A program made the position numbers and the translations under genes. DNA of 64,000 nt from Latrodectus hesperus (Eukaryota; Arthropoda; Arachnida; Araneae; Theridiidae), in contig CM075853.1 in the NCBI GenBank assembly GCA_037975125.1, positions 51,280,458-51,344,457 on the forward strand, in the 5' to 3' direction. This document shows, one piece after another, positions 28,507 to 39,430 of the stretch (its first letter is position 1; each line of letters begins with the position of its first letter). Below the pieces are notes generated by a model. That model made no database searches, was not told the origin of the DNA, and saw only the letters and a program-made list of their open reading frames with translations.

Positions 28507-28812
28507 TTATATATTTTCAAACAAATAACACCACTCCATTTTATCCTGTACCACAATAAACGTGGAGGGTCGTTTTGCACCATCCATAATGGGAAACTCA
28601 AAAACATATTTTTCATGTTTCTTAAGGCGCTCGTAACCTACTCGCGTGTTGAAGCGCGAGCGATAATGCTCCAAATATAACTTCCCATAACTCCCTCTTA
28701 AAACATGGGGGAGAATATTCCATTCGGTGATGGGGTATATTAAAGGGCTTACTCTGTACTGGGGTAGTTTATTTTTTATGCGCGTCATCCATTGTTGCTT
28801 TCTTTGAATCAT
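28507..28812 (-). CDS. Intact 101-codon ORF of unknown function, antisense inside the intron
   Basis: The ORF opens with ATG at 28810-28812, two codons after an in-frame TAA, and ends at TAA 28507-28509. Unlike chance frames here, it uses all amino acids and several CG-containing codons. It is rich in Arg, Tyr and aromatic residues: QYRVSPLIYPITEWN, VLRGSYGKLYLEHYRSRFN and GYERLKKHEKYVFEFPI are examples. The calculated character is basic and soluble, with no signal peptide or membrane segment and no cysteine motif. I do not recognise a family. It has no introns and lies opposite the MCFD2-like gene, so it could be a retrocopy, a fragment of a mobile or viral gene, or a small nested gene. No poly(A) signal is obvious just downstream. 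Confidence 0.4.
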   Translation of the reverse strand: MIQRKQQWMTRIKNKLPQYRVSPLIYPITEWNILPHVLRGSYGKLYLEHYRSRFNTRVGYERLKKHEKYVFEFPIMDGAKRPSTFIVVQDKMEWCYLFENI

Positions 28813-31043
28813 TGCTTACACAGCTTTGCCTACATTTCAAGATAACAGATAATTGTAATTTGTGGATGCTCTAAAAGCAAAAATATAAAGGCTGTAAGGG
28901 TAGAAAATATTTTATCTATTACATTTTATACAGATCTTACTGTGATTTATAAATGAAATTCGATAAATGACTGATTCATATTTAAATATTTTGCCTTCTG
29001 TAATAATATTTGTGATTTGTTCTCGGTTGCCATATTATTTACTTGATGAATTATTTTTTTTATCAAAACTTTTAGTGTTTGTTCAAAGAGAAGACATTTA
29101 AATCCACAGAACGAAAAGATTAGATGAACTATAATGTTATGATCCTTGGGTTTGCATTAATTCAAATCCATTATTTTAATACGTCGCATGTTTGAAATGA
29201 TTTCAATTAATTCTAGATAACCTGAAGATTTTCTTTTTGTTACATTTTCCTTATTACTTTCACTTTCTTCCTCCACTCTTTTTTTCATTGAAAAAATGGA
29301 ACTATTACTTCTTGCTTCATCAGTTATACACGGACTGAAATATTCATTTGCATTGTTGTTTGGATTGTAGTTTTAAAAATGACATAGCAATCAAGAGTAA
29401 ATAATGGGTAAAGTGTCTGAAATATTTTTAAAAATATGTCAAACATCTTAGGCAATGTTTACTCTTCTCAAATTTAAAATATATCTCAACAATTTTCTTA
29501 ATATTTTTATTCTTATTATTAAGTTACTCTAAACGTAAGACAAATAATGTTTTCAAAAACATTTTAAAATTACATTATTTTAATACATGAAATTTAAATT
29601 AATCTAAAAGTTTTTTTGTAACAGCAGTTTCCAATATTTTCAAATGATATTGCTCATAAGATATTCTTTAAATTTGCTTTTTACATCTTAAAATAAATTT
29701 ATTTGATCAAATTATTAATTTTTACTCATAATCACTTATTTAGAGAATGTGAATTTCCATGTCGATATTAATAAAGTTTCGATAATTAAATCATTTTAGA
29801 ATAAGAGAACTGTACTTTTATGGATTTTTAGAGCTATACAATCTATAAAATGTTAAGGAAAACATTTTAAAATTTATTCTTTTCATTTATCAAAAAAGTT
29901 AGCTTAGATAAATTATCTTTGTGCCTTGGGAAGTTAACACGATTTTTTTTAATTACTTATGAATTTTATTGTTAACTATTAAATATAATGAAATATAATT
30001 CCTATTTATTTTTATTAATAGATATATTCTTAAATTTTTCATAAATTTTATTCAAAAAAGTACAAATATATTAATAACAATTCTTAAATATCTTATTTAT
30101 TCTCAAATAAAAAAAATAAAAATTATATTATTATTAATACTCACACAATTTTTAAATTATTTACAATAATATTATGAAAACAATTTTTTAATATAAATAT
30201 CATGGATAATTATTTGAGTATTGAAATCAAAATGCATATTATAGTTTTACGTAGCCCACAATATTCACAAATTTTTTATTAAAATTATGAATAACAGCTC
30301 ATCAAAGTTGTCTTTATTTATTCTAATATTTAATTAAAGGATTTACGTATATTTCTTGAAATTAAATTTACATTAATTTATGATACATGGTAACTAAATT
30401 TCCTCTCTCTGGTACTATTAACGCTTTCAAATATAATTTTTTATCTTTAAGAATCATAATATAAATCATATCATAATTATATAGAAAACAATTGATATAT
30501 CTCTGCTCACATTGTATTTTAAATTTGGTATATATGAAAGTATTGAAATTTATTTTACATCATGAATATTTATTTAATTATTACATTTTAAGCGGTAAAC
30601 GTTTTTCTCGTTTTGAGTATGAAATCATGGAAATTCACTACAAGTTTAAAACTAAACCTAACACAGATTAAGTCAGACTAATAAATATGCAAATTCAATT
30701 TTAACATAACATTATGAAAAGTTATTTCATTTTATTAAGGTCCTCATTGTAGCAAAATGAAATATATAAATTAGATTTTACAATTTTTATTGGTTTATAA
30801 TACTGACATTTTAAACGGTCAAACTTAATGCAAAAATAAACATGCAGTTTAAATGATAAATAATTTTATTCTTTTTAAGCAAAATAACTTTGGGGAATTG
30901 TTCTTTGAAATAAATATAAAAAATTACTAGCTAAATTAGCTCTTTGAAGGATAAAAAGCATAAATTTTTCTGCCTTAATATCTAATTTTAAAAGACAGGC
31001 ATATTGTAAAGTTGTAAATTGAAAATTGTTTTTTTATTTATAG
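28813..31043. other. A/T-rich end of the long intron
   Basis: No gene or named repeat is visible. The last bases form a T-rich tract leading to the TTTATAG acceptor of the terminal exon. Confidence 0.6.
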
Positions 31044-31177
31044 AACAAGTAGATGATATATTTGAAGACCACGATGGCAACAATGATGGCTTCTTGGACT
31101 ACAAAGAATTTATGAGTGTGCAACGGTACTATCCGGACATGACCAGCGGTGGAAAAACAGCTGGAAAAGAATTATGA
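31044..31177 (+). CDS. MCFD2-like EF-hand protein, terminal coding exon
   Basis: The exon begins after the acceptor AG at 31042-31043 and ends at TGA 31175-31177. Its first two bases complete the Lys codon started by A5233. It encodes QVDDIFEDHDGNNDGFLDYK, then EFMSVQRYY and a short tail. The second EF-hand loop is DGNNDGFLDYKE, with D1, N3, D5, D9 and E12 suited to calcium binding. The DD-x-x-NNDG-x-x-DY-x-EF layout is that of MCFD2's second EF-hand. After the loop the chain runs on about 17 residues (PDMTSGG-type tail), longer than I recall for vertebrate MCFD2, and ends GKEL. That resembles but does not match a KDEL retrieval signal. The two loops together make a paired calcium-binding module expected to act in the ER/Golgi route. 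Confidence 0.85.
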
Positions 31178-31440
31178 CATCATTTTATTTTCCATGCGAA
31201 ATGTCTCGCTTGTACTTCCTGCCACATGTAGAGCATTAAATTTTCCACCAGAAACTGAGTGTAATCTCTTTTTCTCTTTCATTTAAAAACACCGGTTGCA
31301 TTAAAGGAATTGAATTTTCCCGTGTGCTTTTACAGAGTGCTTCTGGGATTGCTTTGTGTGATTAATACGCACATCGAATATTGCTTAAAATAAAACAAGC
31401 AACAAGAAAAATAAAATGTCGGGATTGTAAATAAGTTTGA
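31178..31440 (+). other. 3' UTR and poly(A) signals of the MCFD2-like gene
   Basis: After the stop codon the sequence stays somewhat less A/T-biased for about 200 bases and then shows two AATAAA hexamers, at 31389-31394 and 31410-31415. These are the first good cleavage and polyadenylation signals downstream, so the transcript probably ends near 31410-31440. The exact site is inferred. Confidence 0.5.
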
Positions 31441-32118
31441 ACGTCTAAATTGTTTTCCGAAGGAATTTAATTTATTTTCTTTGCGATTTAAAGGTATATT
31501 TTTAACTGAAAAGATTATATGTTCGGTTTTTAAAGTTGATTTCATTGTGTGTAGTAAAAAATATCTTTAAATAAAATTTAAAAACAATTCATAGTTAAAA
31601 AGCTTCAGGCCACAAATTTTGTAGTTTATTTTAATATTTTAAATGAATTTATGACGGATAATTAGAAATAAATTCTAATTTTTTATTTTGAAAACAAATA
31701 AAATACCATAGAGTTTTAATTGTAAACTTTACACAATATTAATAATAAACTTCTATCATTTCAACTTATAATGAATATTTTGTAAAAATTCTAATTATTT
31801 CGTTTATTTTATTCTTACTTTTATATTTCTTTCATTATTCTTTATTTTCTAATTTAACCCTGGATTAAGAAAAAAAGTTTTTCATTAAATTTTCTTCCAA
31901 ATTTAAGATCTTATTTTGAATGGCGAAAGAAAGCTTTAAAATATTTATTTCTTCCTTCTTCTTATGACCATATCTAAAATTATTCAGGGTGCATTATTAA
32001 ATTCATATTTTATATCTTCTCCAAAAATTCACTTTTAAATGATATGTGAAGTATTAATTAAATTTCAAATTTTTGATATCTATAAGCGATTATTTCTTGT
32101 TTTTCTTGTAGAAGATTA

Positions 32119-32142
32119 TATATACATACATACATACATATT

Positions 32143-32209
<67 letters not shown>
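32119..32209. repeat. Compound TA/CATA/GT microsatellite
   Basis: A TATACATACATACATACATA lead passes into TA and then a GT array of about 27 units. It lies downstream of the MCFD2-like gene. Confidence 0.95.
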
Positions 32210-32211
<2 letters not shown>

Positions 32212-33529
32212 ATTGAAAAATACATAATAAATATAAATATAATTTTCATTTCATTTTAAACCATTGTAAATTTTAATAACAAACACTAAGATGGTTTTAT
32301 GATGCTGAGAAAGAATAAATATGAAAATCATATGCTTAACCATACATTCAGCGCAAAAGCAGCTTAAATAGAATTACTAAAATATAATTAATAGTAAATT
32401 TTTATAAAATTAATCAAATACCAAACAGAGAATAATAATCAAATACTAAATGGAGAATAATAAATTGAAAATACGAAACAAAATAAACAGATGGAAAATG
32501 TGTTCAATACATAGTTTAAAAATTTCAGAAAGAAACATAGAATAAAAGGAAAGTGGAACGAAGTACCAACATGGCCAGCTTCTTTAGGATGTATTAACCA
32601 TATTGGCACAAAGTATGGCTTTTCTGCACTGGCTTCTTTAAGACTTCAGTTTGGAATTATAAATATATATACACACATACATATATATATAATATATATA
32701 TATATGCTTGATCCAAAAGTCTTCAAAAACTGTTTTGGAACATCTTATTTAAAAACTGCAGCTTGATATCTCAAAAATATATATCTTTTTAAAATTTTAT
32801 TTATGATTTTAGTTTCAATTATAGTTTATTTTCGAGTGAATAGCATGTTTACATTTTCTATATCAAATAACATAACGTTATCTTAGATTAAATTGGTAAT
32901 CTCTAATTTCACTTTCATAATTAAATATCGAATTAGAATCTTACTTTTTCTATTGTATAAATAGTGGAACTCGAAAAAGCTGTAAATAAACTGTCAAAAG
33001 ACATTTTGTGTTGAATAACAACATTATGCAGCTTCTGAATATTATGCAGCCGGAATTGAAAGTCAATCATAGTAAAACAACTACAAATTGAAAAAGGCTT
33101 AGAGAAAAATTTCATTCAGATTAATATAAAGTTTTATATATGTCGAACTGTCTTTAATATACTGACTGTTATTTGATAAACTATTTTCCTCAACTTACAA
33201 GCAATTTTTGATTAAATTACATAAATAACGCACATAAAAATAATATATATTTATTTGCAAATTAACATTTAATTATTTATAAACTATCAAGAATATAAAG
33301 GTACATAAGATTCATAAGTTATTGATGAACGACACACACTCGCGTTTGCCTAAAACTCTATTTTACTAAAATGTATACAAATCTAAAGAATTTATCATAA
33401 GCTTATATTCACTCTAACGCAAGTTTTATGGTAAATTAATCTATAGAAGAAAATATGTGAGAAACTGGATTATTGTACATCATAATTTTGACGGGAGAAC
33501 AATGTATTCTATTAATGTCCCATAACAGT

Positions 33530-33900
33530 TAAGCAAATAAACATAACCGCTACATTTAGGGAAGACCTCTTTGCTTCACTTCTGATGTGAAGAGCGGTTG
33601 CCACAATGGAGTTATTAAACACCCTTTTCTAAACTCAGGGCACGTCCCCACCCTATTAAGCATAAATTTCTCAATCCATCATATCGTGATTCTGAGTAAA
33701 CCTCTGAAACCACAACAAGGTACTCACTGGTGTGTGTAATTAAGTCTCAGCAAAGAAAACACTCCTCTTAATGAATAGTGTAATTAAATCGAGGATAAAC
33801 TTTCACGAGTTTTCCAAAGTCGCGTGGACCTAAACGATTCGTTGCTGGTGAAAAATTTCTGCAGCTCAAGAGATTGAGGGAGTCATAACTTTAAGGTTAT
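33530..33900. other. GC-richer non-coding island
   Basis: This interval has near-balanced composition, in contrast to its A/T-rich flanks, but no long frame and no transposase motif. It contains CACTTCTGATGTGAAGAGCG, which has a short inverted repeat (CTTC...GAAG), and CAAAGTCGCGTGGACC. It could be an old repeat, a regulatory element downstream of the MCFD2-like gene, or an exon I cannot recognise. Confidence 0.3.
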
Positions 33901-36879
33901 TTTTTCCTTAAGGGTTTCATTTTTCATAAGATATTTATTAGAAAACTTTAGATAGGATTTGATTTTTACTAATAAATGATGAACAGATTTCTCTACGACA
34001 ACGAATAATACTTGAAACAATTATTATTTTTTGTTTGTGTTCCAGGTTAATAAAAAATCATTTGAACTTGGGAAATAATCTTTCATTTTATTTTCATTTG
34101 ATTTTCTTTCATGTAAGTAAATCATCAATAGTATAAAAGCATTTTAATAATGTTATTTTAAAACGTAGCATAATTTATTTCAAAATGAAAATAAAAATAT
34201 TGCACCATAATTATAATTGTTTTTGAAATTTCCCTATTTTATTTAAAATTCAAGATTAAAGAAATTATAAATTTTGCTGAATATTCCCTAAGGTAAATGT
34301 GATACATATATATAACCGCATATAAAAATATATAAACGGTTATTTTCTTTAAAAAAATGAAAATATATTAATTAATATAAAATTTCATGCTGATATACAA
34401 GTAATTAAAGTAATTCTTAAATATACTATTTCAGTGAAGATTTCTAATTGTAATTTTAGACGCATATTTTATTTGTTAAACCATTTTGCTTTCAAAAATA
34501 ATTTTCACACTTTAAAGATTATGTCATTTCATCGTCTGAGTATAAGATTATGGAGTATATAATATAGGAGGTACATTATTATATATAAAGAATATTCATT
34601 TTAAACTTTATTATTTAACTTATAATTATTAAATGTTTCATATTAATTTCATTTATTGCTTAAAAACGTATATTATATATTCAACGAATGAATAGCCAAT
34701 CGCAACCTACTTGTTTCAAACTGCTTCTGAAATATCTTTAAATTTATATATTCAAAATAAATATGAATATAAGAAATTGGAATTTTCTAATGTGTATCAG
34801 AGCATACAATTAATGTGATAATCAAATAGCACGAAAGAAACTATTATTATAATACAATGAGAAAATGTGTATTTGTAAGTTCTGCTAAATATATATTCAA
34901 GAAAAAATAACTTAAAGAATTTGAATTGTAATTCTGGATAGCAGTGTGTACTGCAACGCTTTTGGAATGTATCTCTGATCACAAGATATTAAGTTAAGTA
35001 TTTTCACGATTGTGTGTGATGTTGGTAGCATTTTCAATGAATTGATGTCAGGAAATTAATTAGTTCTTATTTAGCTTGAGTGAACCTCATTTTAAACAAA
35101 AATATTCTCAAAAAGAATGTAAATCCTTCTGAATCATTATTAATTTTCAAGCAAAGAAGAATCAGTTTCCTGTATGAAATCGAGCCAAACGAAAGAACAG
35201 ATAAGTATTTGAACAAGTACACGGATGCATATGTAATTGAGATTCCATTATTAAAAAAATAGTATGAGGAAGAAGAGAAAAAGAAATATTCAAATTAGTA
35301 TCTTTTAACAATTAGTATTTTCTCGTAATAACAAGAATTAGACTTATTTTACTTGAACATCAAAAATTATAACTAATATTTAAATATGAATTTATGTTGT
35401 ATACTGCTTTTCGCAAAAGTTAAAAATTTTTCAAAATTTTACATTTTTTTTCATATGTTATAAGAGAAGAAAATGAAAAAAACTTTATATTTATTTGATA
35501 AACTAATATGTTTTAGTTGATATTCCAGTTACAATATAAAAGTATTAATTTCTAATATTTCAAAGTTTTATATTCAAAATTACAAAAAATATTCTCATTT
35601 TAAAATATTTCTTATGGGAAATTAGCTATAATATGATTCAAAATAATACATATTTAACCCTAAATTTTAAACTTTGAAGAAAAAGGATATATTTTTACAG
35701 ACTTTATTAAACAATAACAAATTATATTTATAATCGATATAAATAAAATACACAAATATCAACTTAAATTCAATATTTTAGAACCAGTTTATAAATTACG
35801 TGGATAAATAACGTTCCATTGTGTGATTACTTTAATTAAATTTTTCTTCCGAAGTTTGGATATGCTTAAGGCATTGTCTTTAGAAAAATTCCTTTTTAAC
35901 GAAAAGAAATATATCGAATATCAATATAACCCTAATTATGAGGCTAATTACTTATTTTCAGGTACCTAATAAAGATTAACATAATATTTCTGTTTGATGA
36001 TACTCCTCCAACTTTTCTTCTTCCGAAGATAATTGAAATATGTTTTAATTAAGTAACACATACAAAATAAAAAGGTCATTGAGAATACATTTATATTTCG
36101 AAATTTTAAATAAATGTAACAACTAACCACTGGGAAAAAGAGGATTTTAAATTGTTTGTTAAAAGGTAATCTAGTTTCATTTAATAAATTGATAAAATTA
36201 ATTTTAACTTATTTATATGAGTTAAATTTGACAATGAATTTTCTTCTCCTATTAAAAAAATCTTAAATGTTAGAAATCAAAAACTGAATTGCACTTGTTT
36301 TTCGATAAGATGATTGAAACTGGAATCACTTTAATTTAACATTGTAGTACTATTTGTTTGCGTATAGATAATCATGTTTTTAAAAAACTTTACTATACTA
36401 TAATAATTTTGTGTTATTTAAAAGCAAATATATAATTTAATTGGAAATTTCTCAAGTACATAAAAATAGTTTAAAATTTATATAAATGATTTTGAAGAAA
36501 TCTAAAAATCAATGTTATTAACTATTTTATTCAAGCAATTGCCTTATTGTGATTATATAAATATTACTGAAATCTTTAAATATAATTGCATTAAAAATTT
36601 CATATTTCTTACTTACTTTTTGTTTATTTAGCATAAGAGAATAAGAGGAACAAAATAATAGATTTTGCTGTAATATATTATATAACGAAAGTTTAAATCA
36701 TATTGAATAAATTATATATTACAAATAACGAAGAAATACACGAAATAAAAATTTATTGTATTAATTATTTTTTTTAGATTAAATCGATGGAATATAAGTT
36801 ACAATTCTTAGATTAAAAAAAATTGATATTTGTTTTTGAATGGCATGTTGCAGCATTTGAAATAAATATGTATGATTGA

Positions 36880-37190
36880 ATCCCCCTCAAGTTCTGCACG
36901 TCTCCTCAAAGACGACTATGGGTTGTACCTGGGCGGAACGGGTGAGAATTCTCCTGGCAGGGTCACCAAGACGTGAAGGCCATTCCATTACACTCAGCTA
37001 AAACCTGCAGGCAATGAAGCATAGACAGATCTTTGGATTTATCCACGGGTGCTCCAGAACCTCGGTCCAACAAAAGCTGCACACTACCTCCTGCATTGGC
37101 CAAAGAGGACAGTGAGGAAGATACGCCCACTGGTTCACACTCACATATCAGGTTCACACTACATTCACACTTACATTTCACTCTAATGAA
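36880..37190. other. GC-richer island, unidentified protein-like remnant
   Basis: Composition is far more balanced than in the flanks. On the minus strand a frame (36963-37181) reads SVQLLLDRGSGAPVDKSKDL, which has an ankyrin-repeat flavour (VQLLLDRG), and ends with a stop at 36963-36965. On the plus strand a frame from 37033 overlaps. It adjoins the LINE fragment at 37302-37526. I suspect a repeat-derived or retrocopied fragment. Strand and identity are not settled. Confidence 0.3.
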
Positions 37191-37301
37191 AAATCTAGAC
37201 TACATTCAATTTGGCAAATTCCACCTTCACACCAATGGTACTCTGGAACATCTCCTGGAACTTTTCTGGAAATAAAATGTGACCGAAAATCTCAAACAGC
37301 C

Positions 37302-37526
37302 TTGGCCAGATTCTCAAGCGGTCATCTAAACTGTTTATCGTTTGAACGTGGTACAAAAAATTATCCCTCTTGTAAAAAATGTTGTGACCATCCAGCCTCA
37401 CCGAAATATATTCTGGATTGCGTCGGACTTTCCCGGAAGGATTTATCCTCAGATATCTTGTTAGTCATTGACTTTCTAATTGTCAACAATTTATTGCAAT
37501 TGATCTGTCAAATGTCAGATTTTTAA
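37302..37526 (+). pseudogene. Non-LTR retrotransposon ORF2, C-terminal tail
   Basis: The frame encodes ARFSSGHLNCLSFERG, then YPSCKKC, then ASPKYILDCVGLSRKDL and a final hydrophobic LLVIDFLIVNNLL before the stop. The order (substrate loop, paired Cys, ASP-x-xILDC-x-G block, hydrophobic end) resembles the extreme C-terminus of arthropod LINE proteins that carry RNase H. No reverse transcriptase domain is next to it, so this is a 5'-truncated relic, the usual fate of LINE insertions. The assignment is by recalled pattern. Confidence 0.6.
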
Positions 37527-38199
37527 AAAGGATAAGCCAACAACAACATGATTGAATGGTTGCTGTAATTTGAAAAACTAATTCTATAAGCAATGATAAT
37601 GAAATCCCTGCTTTTTATAGAACATTAGTTGTAAAAATCAGTACAAATAAAAACAAGAAAATTTAAATTTATTGGCCAAAATTAATTCAGTATTAATTAT
37701 TTACAAGAGTTAATAAGAGTCATATGCAACATGTGTATCGTGATCAGTATTATTTTTCTATAGTAATATTAATTGCTTCTATTTCGTTAAGTATTTAGTC
37801 AATAAGTCTTTACCATAACTATAAACAGGGATGTCTATAGAAGTTAGTGTTCTTGATTACATTCACTTATTTATACAAAGCCTCTCTCATATTTTAAATA
37901 TTTCACTATTACTAAGCTCATCTCTCCGATTGTTAAATTGAATTCTAAAATGTTATCCGGAAAATGTTCAGTTTCCAGTAAAACAACTCGAAATTGTGCA
38001 TTTATTTATGTTTAGATTTTGAGAAAAAATAGGCATACATTGGTTGAAATGGCAAAAACATTAACAGAATCTGCAAGTAATGTTGGTCTATTATTTAATA
38101 AAAATGAAACAAAATGTATAGAGAATAATGAATTGACAACACAGATTGTCAGAATTATAGATAAAATAATTGAATAAGAACTGATAGGAAAATAGACTC

Positions 38200-38500
38200 A
38201 CTTCTAAAATGCAAAGACATGGTGAAATTTATTAACGCGCAACGTTTATCTTGGTTTGGTCACACCAAGAGACAAATCAATAGTCGTGTGGTAAAATTCG
38301 TTATTGCAAACCAATGTGCAACAGACCAAAAGAAACATGGTTATTTGGTATACTGAATGATCTAAAAATTTTAAGATAACCAAATGAAAACAAACTGGAG
38401 ACTGAGTCGTTTGGAAAGAGATTGTAAGGCCCATACCGGGCTGTAAAGTTAATCAAGAAGAGATTATTAAGCGTATCAAAAGGTCTCAAGTTGATCCTTC
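38200..38500 (+). pseudogene. LINE-type reverse transcriptase C-terminal relic (RLxWFGH block)
   Basis: From 38243 the plus strand reads RLSWFGHTKRQ, the block that follows the reverse transcriptase domain in many endonuclease/RT LINE proteins. After a frameshift it continues as RPKETWLFGILNDLKIL and ENKLETESFGKRL. This resembles the Arg/Pro-rich and Trp-bearing tail normally written RPRKRWxDxVxxDL. Stops and frame changes are present. It belongs to a different LINE type from the RNase H-bearing fragment immediately downstream. Confidence 0.65.
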
Positions 38501-38769
38501 AGTTAACATTAGTTTCTAGTAATTTTATTGACACATAGACAGCAATTCCTCTTTAACTCTTCAAAGTTATGTTTCTTAAATCAACCACAGGTTTTTATTG
38601 TTGGGAAATAATATCTGTGCATTTCAACTCCTCTTTATTATATTTTCACAGATTCTTTTTCTTGCATCTCTACTCTTTCGGTTTGTTCCAGAACATCACC
38701 AATTATTATTCAACTGCTTCGATTTCAAATGCTTCAATATACTCTAAAGTGTTTGTCAATACAGTTAGT

Positions 38770-39430
38770 TTGAGTTCCCAGACATTCAGGGATTGCAGAC
38801 AATGAAATCGCTGACTCATTGGTGAAAGCAGCAACTGTGAGTCAATATGATGTACGATCTACTTCTCCTGAAGATCTAGAACAACACATCAGAAAATATG
38901 ACTTTAAGGAAAGACTCAATCAATAGAAAAATTACAAATATGCTGAAGTGTTCACTCATCTCACATCTATTAGCAAAAGTTATAGGCTATTAACAAAATC
39001 CCGATTGGAAGATGTATGGCTGGCCAGAGCTAGAACAAGATATTTTCCTAACAATTCGATTCTATTTAGGTTTAATCTCTGGCATATAGATCGCTATCAA
39101 TGTGGTGAATCTGAAACCATAAAATCGTATTTTCCTAGACTGTCCTTTATACGAACATCTGAGGATCCAATTACGAAAAAAATTAGGAATAAGAGCATTA
39201 TCGTTCTCTTGGATGTTTGAACTATCTTCAAATCCGGAAATTAAAATTCTTGCTTGCTGCGAATTTCTACGACTATCTAAAAAACAAAATGAAATTTGTG
39301 ACATCTAAAATCTTTGAACTGTCCTCTATCACAAATTTTGTTCATCTGAATCACATCTGCTCATATCAAGACATATCTCTTAGTGTTCACCGATTAATTA
39401 AAAGCATTCAATCGATTTTTCTTAAATAAT
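38770..39430 (+). pseudogene. Non-LTR retrotransposon RNase H and tail relic
   Basis: At about 38775-38840 the frame encodes VPRHSGIADNEIADSLVKAA, the last motif of a LINE RNase H domain (P-S-H-x-GI-x-GN-x-x-AD). Downstream, 38948-39220 gives ARARTRYFPNNSILFRFN, then a Cys-containing block (DRYQCGESETIKSYF in one frame, CPLY-like in another) that is normal for the C-terminal part of such proteins. Frameshifts near 38925 and 39125 break it. Nothing upstream codes for the polymerase, so it is a fragment. Confidence 0.7.

Larger units (their letters stand above)
31441..36879. other. A/T-rich intergenic sequence
   Basis: It contains a compound TA/CATA/GT microsatellite (32119-32209), a shorter TA/CA run (32663-32704) and one compositionally distinct island at 33530-33900. 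Open frames at 34797-34982 (-) and 35080-35262 (+) are short. The latter has a fairly mixed residue content (FKQRRISFLYEIEPNERTDK) but no recognisable identity. No gene is called. Confidence 0.55.

Noticed and set aside
31166..31177. GKEL C-terminus as an ER retrieval signal
   Set aside because: KDEL-type signals need Asp/Glu or similar at the third position from the end; Lys there does not fit, so it is reported as a question only.
37195..37401. 68-codon minus-strand frame with protein-like composition
   Set aside because: Overlaps the plus-strand LINE tail, which explains the composition better; strand uncertainty is noted for the neighbouring island only.
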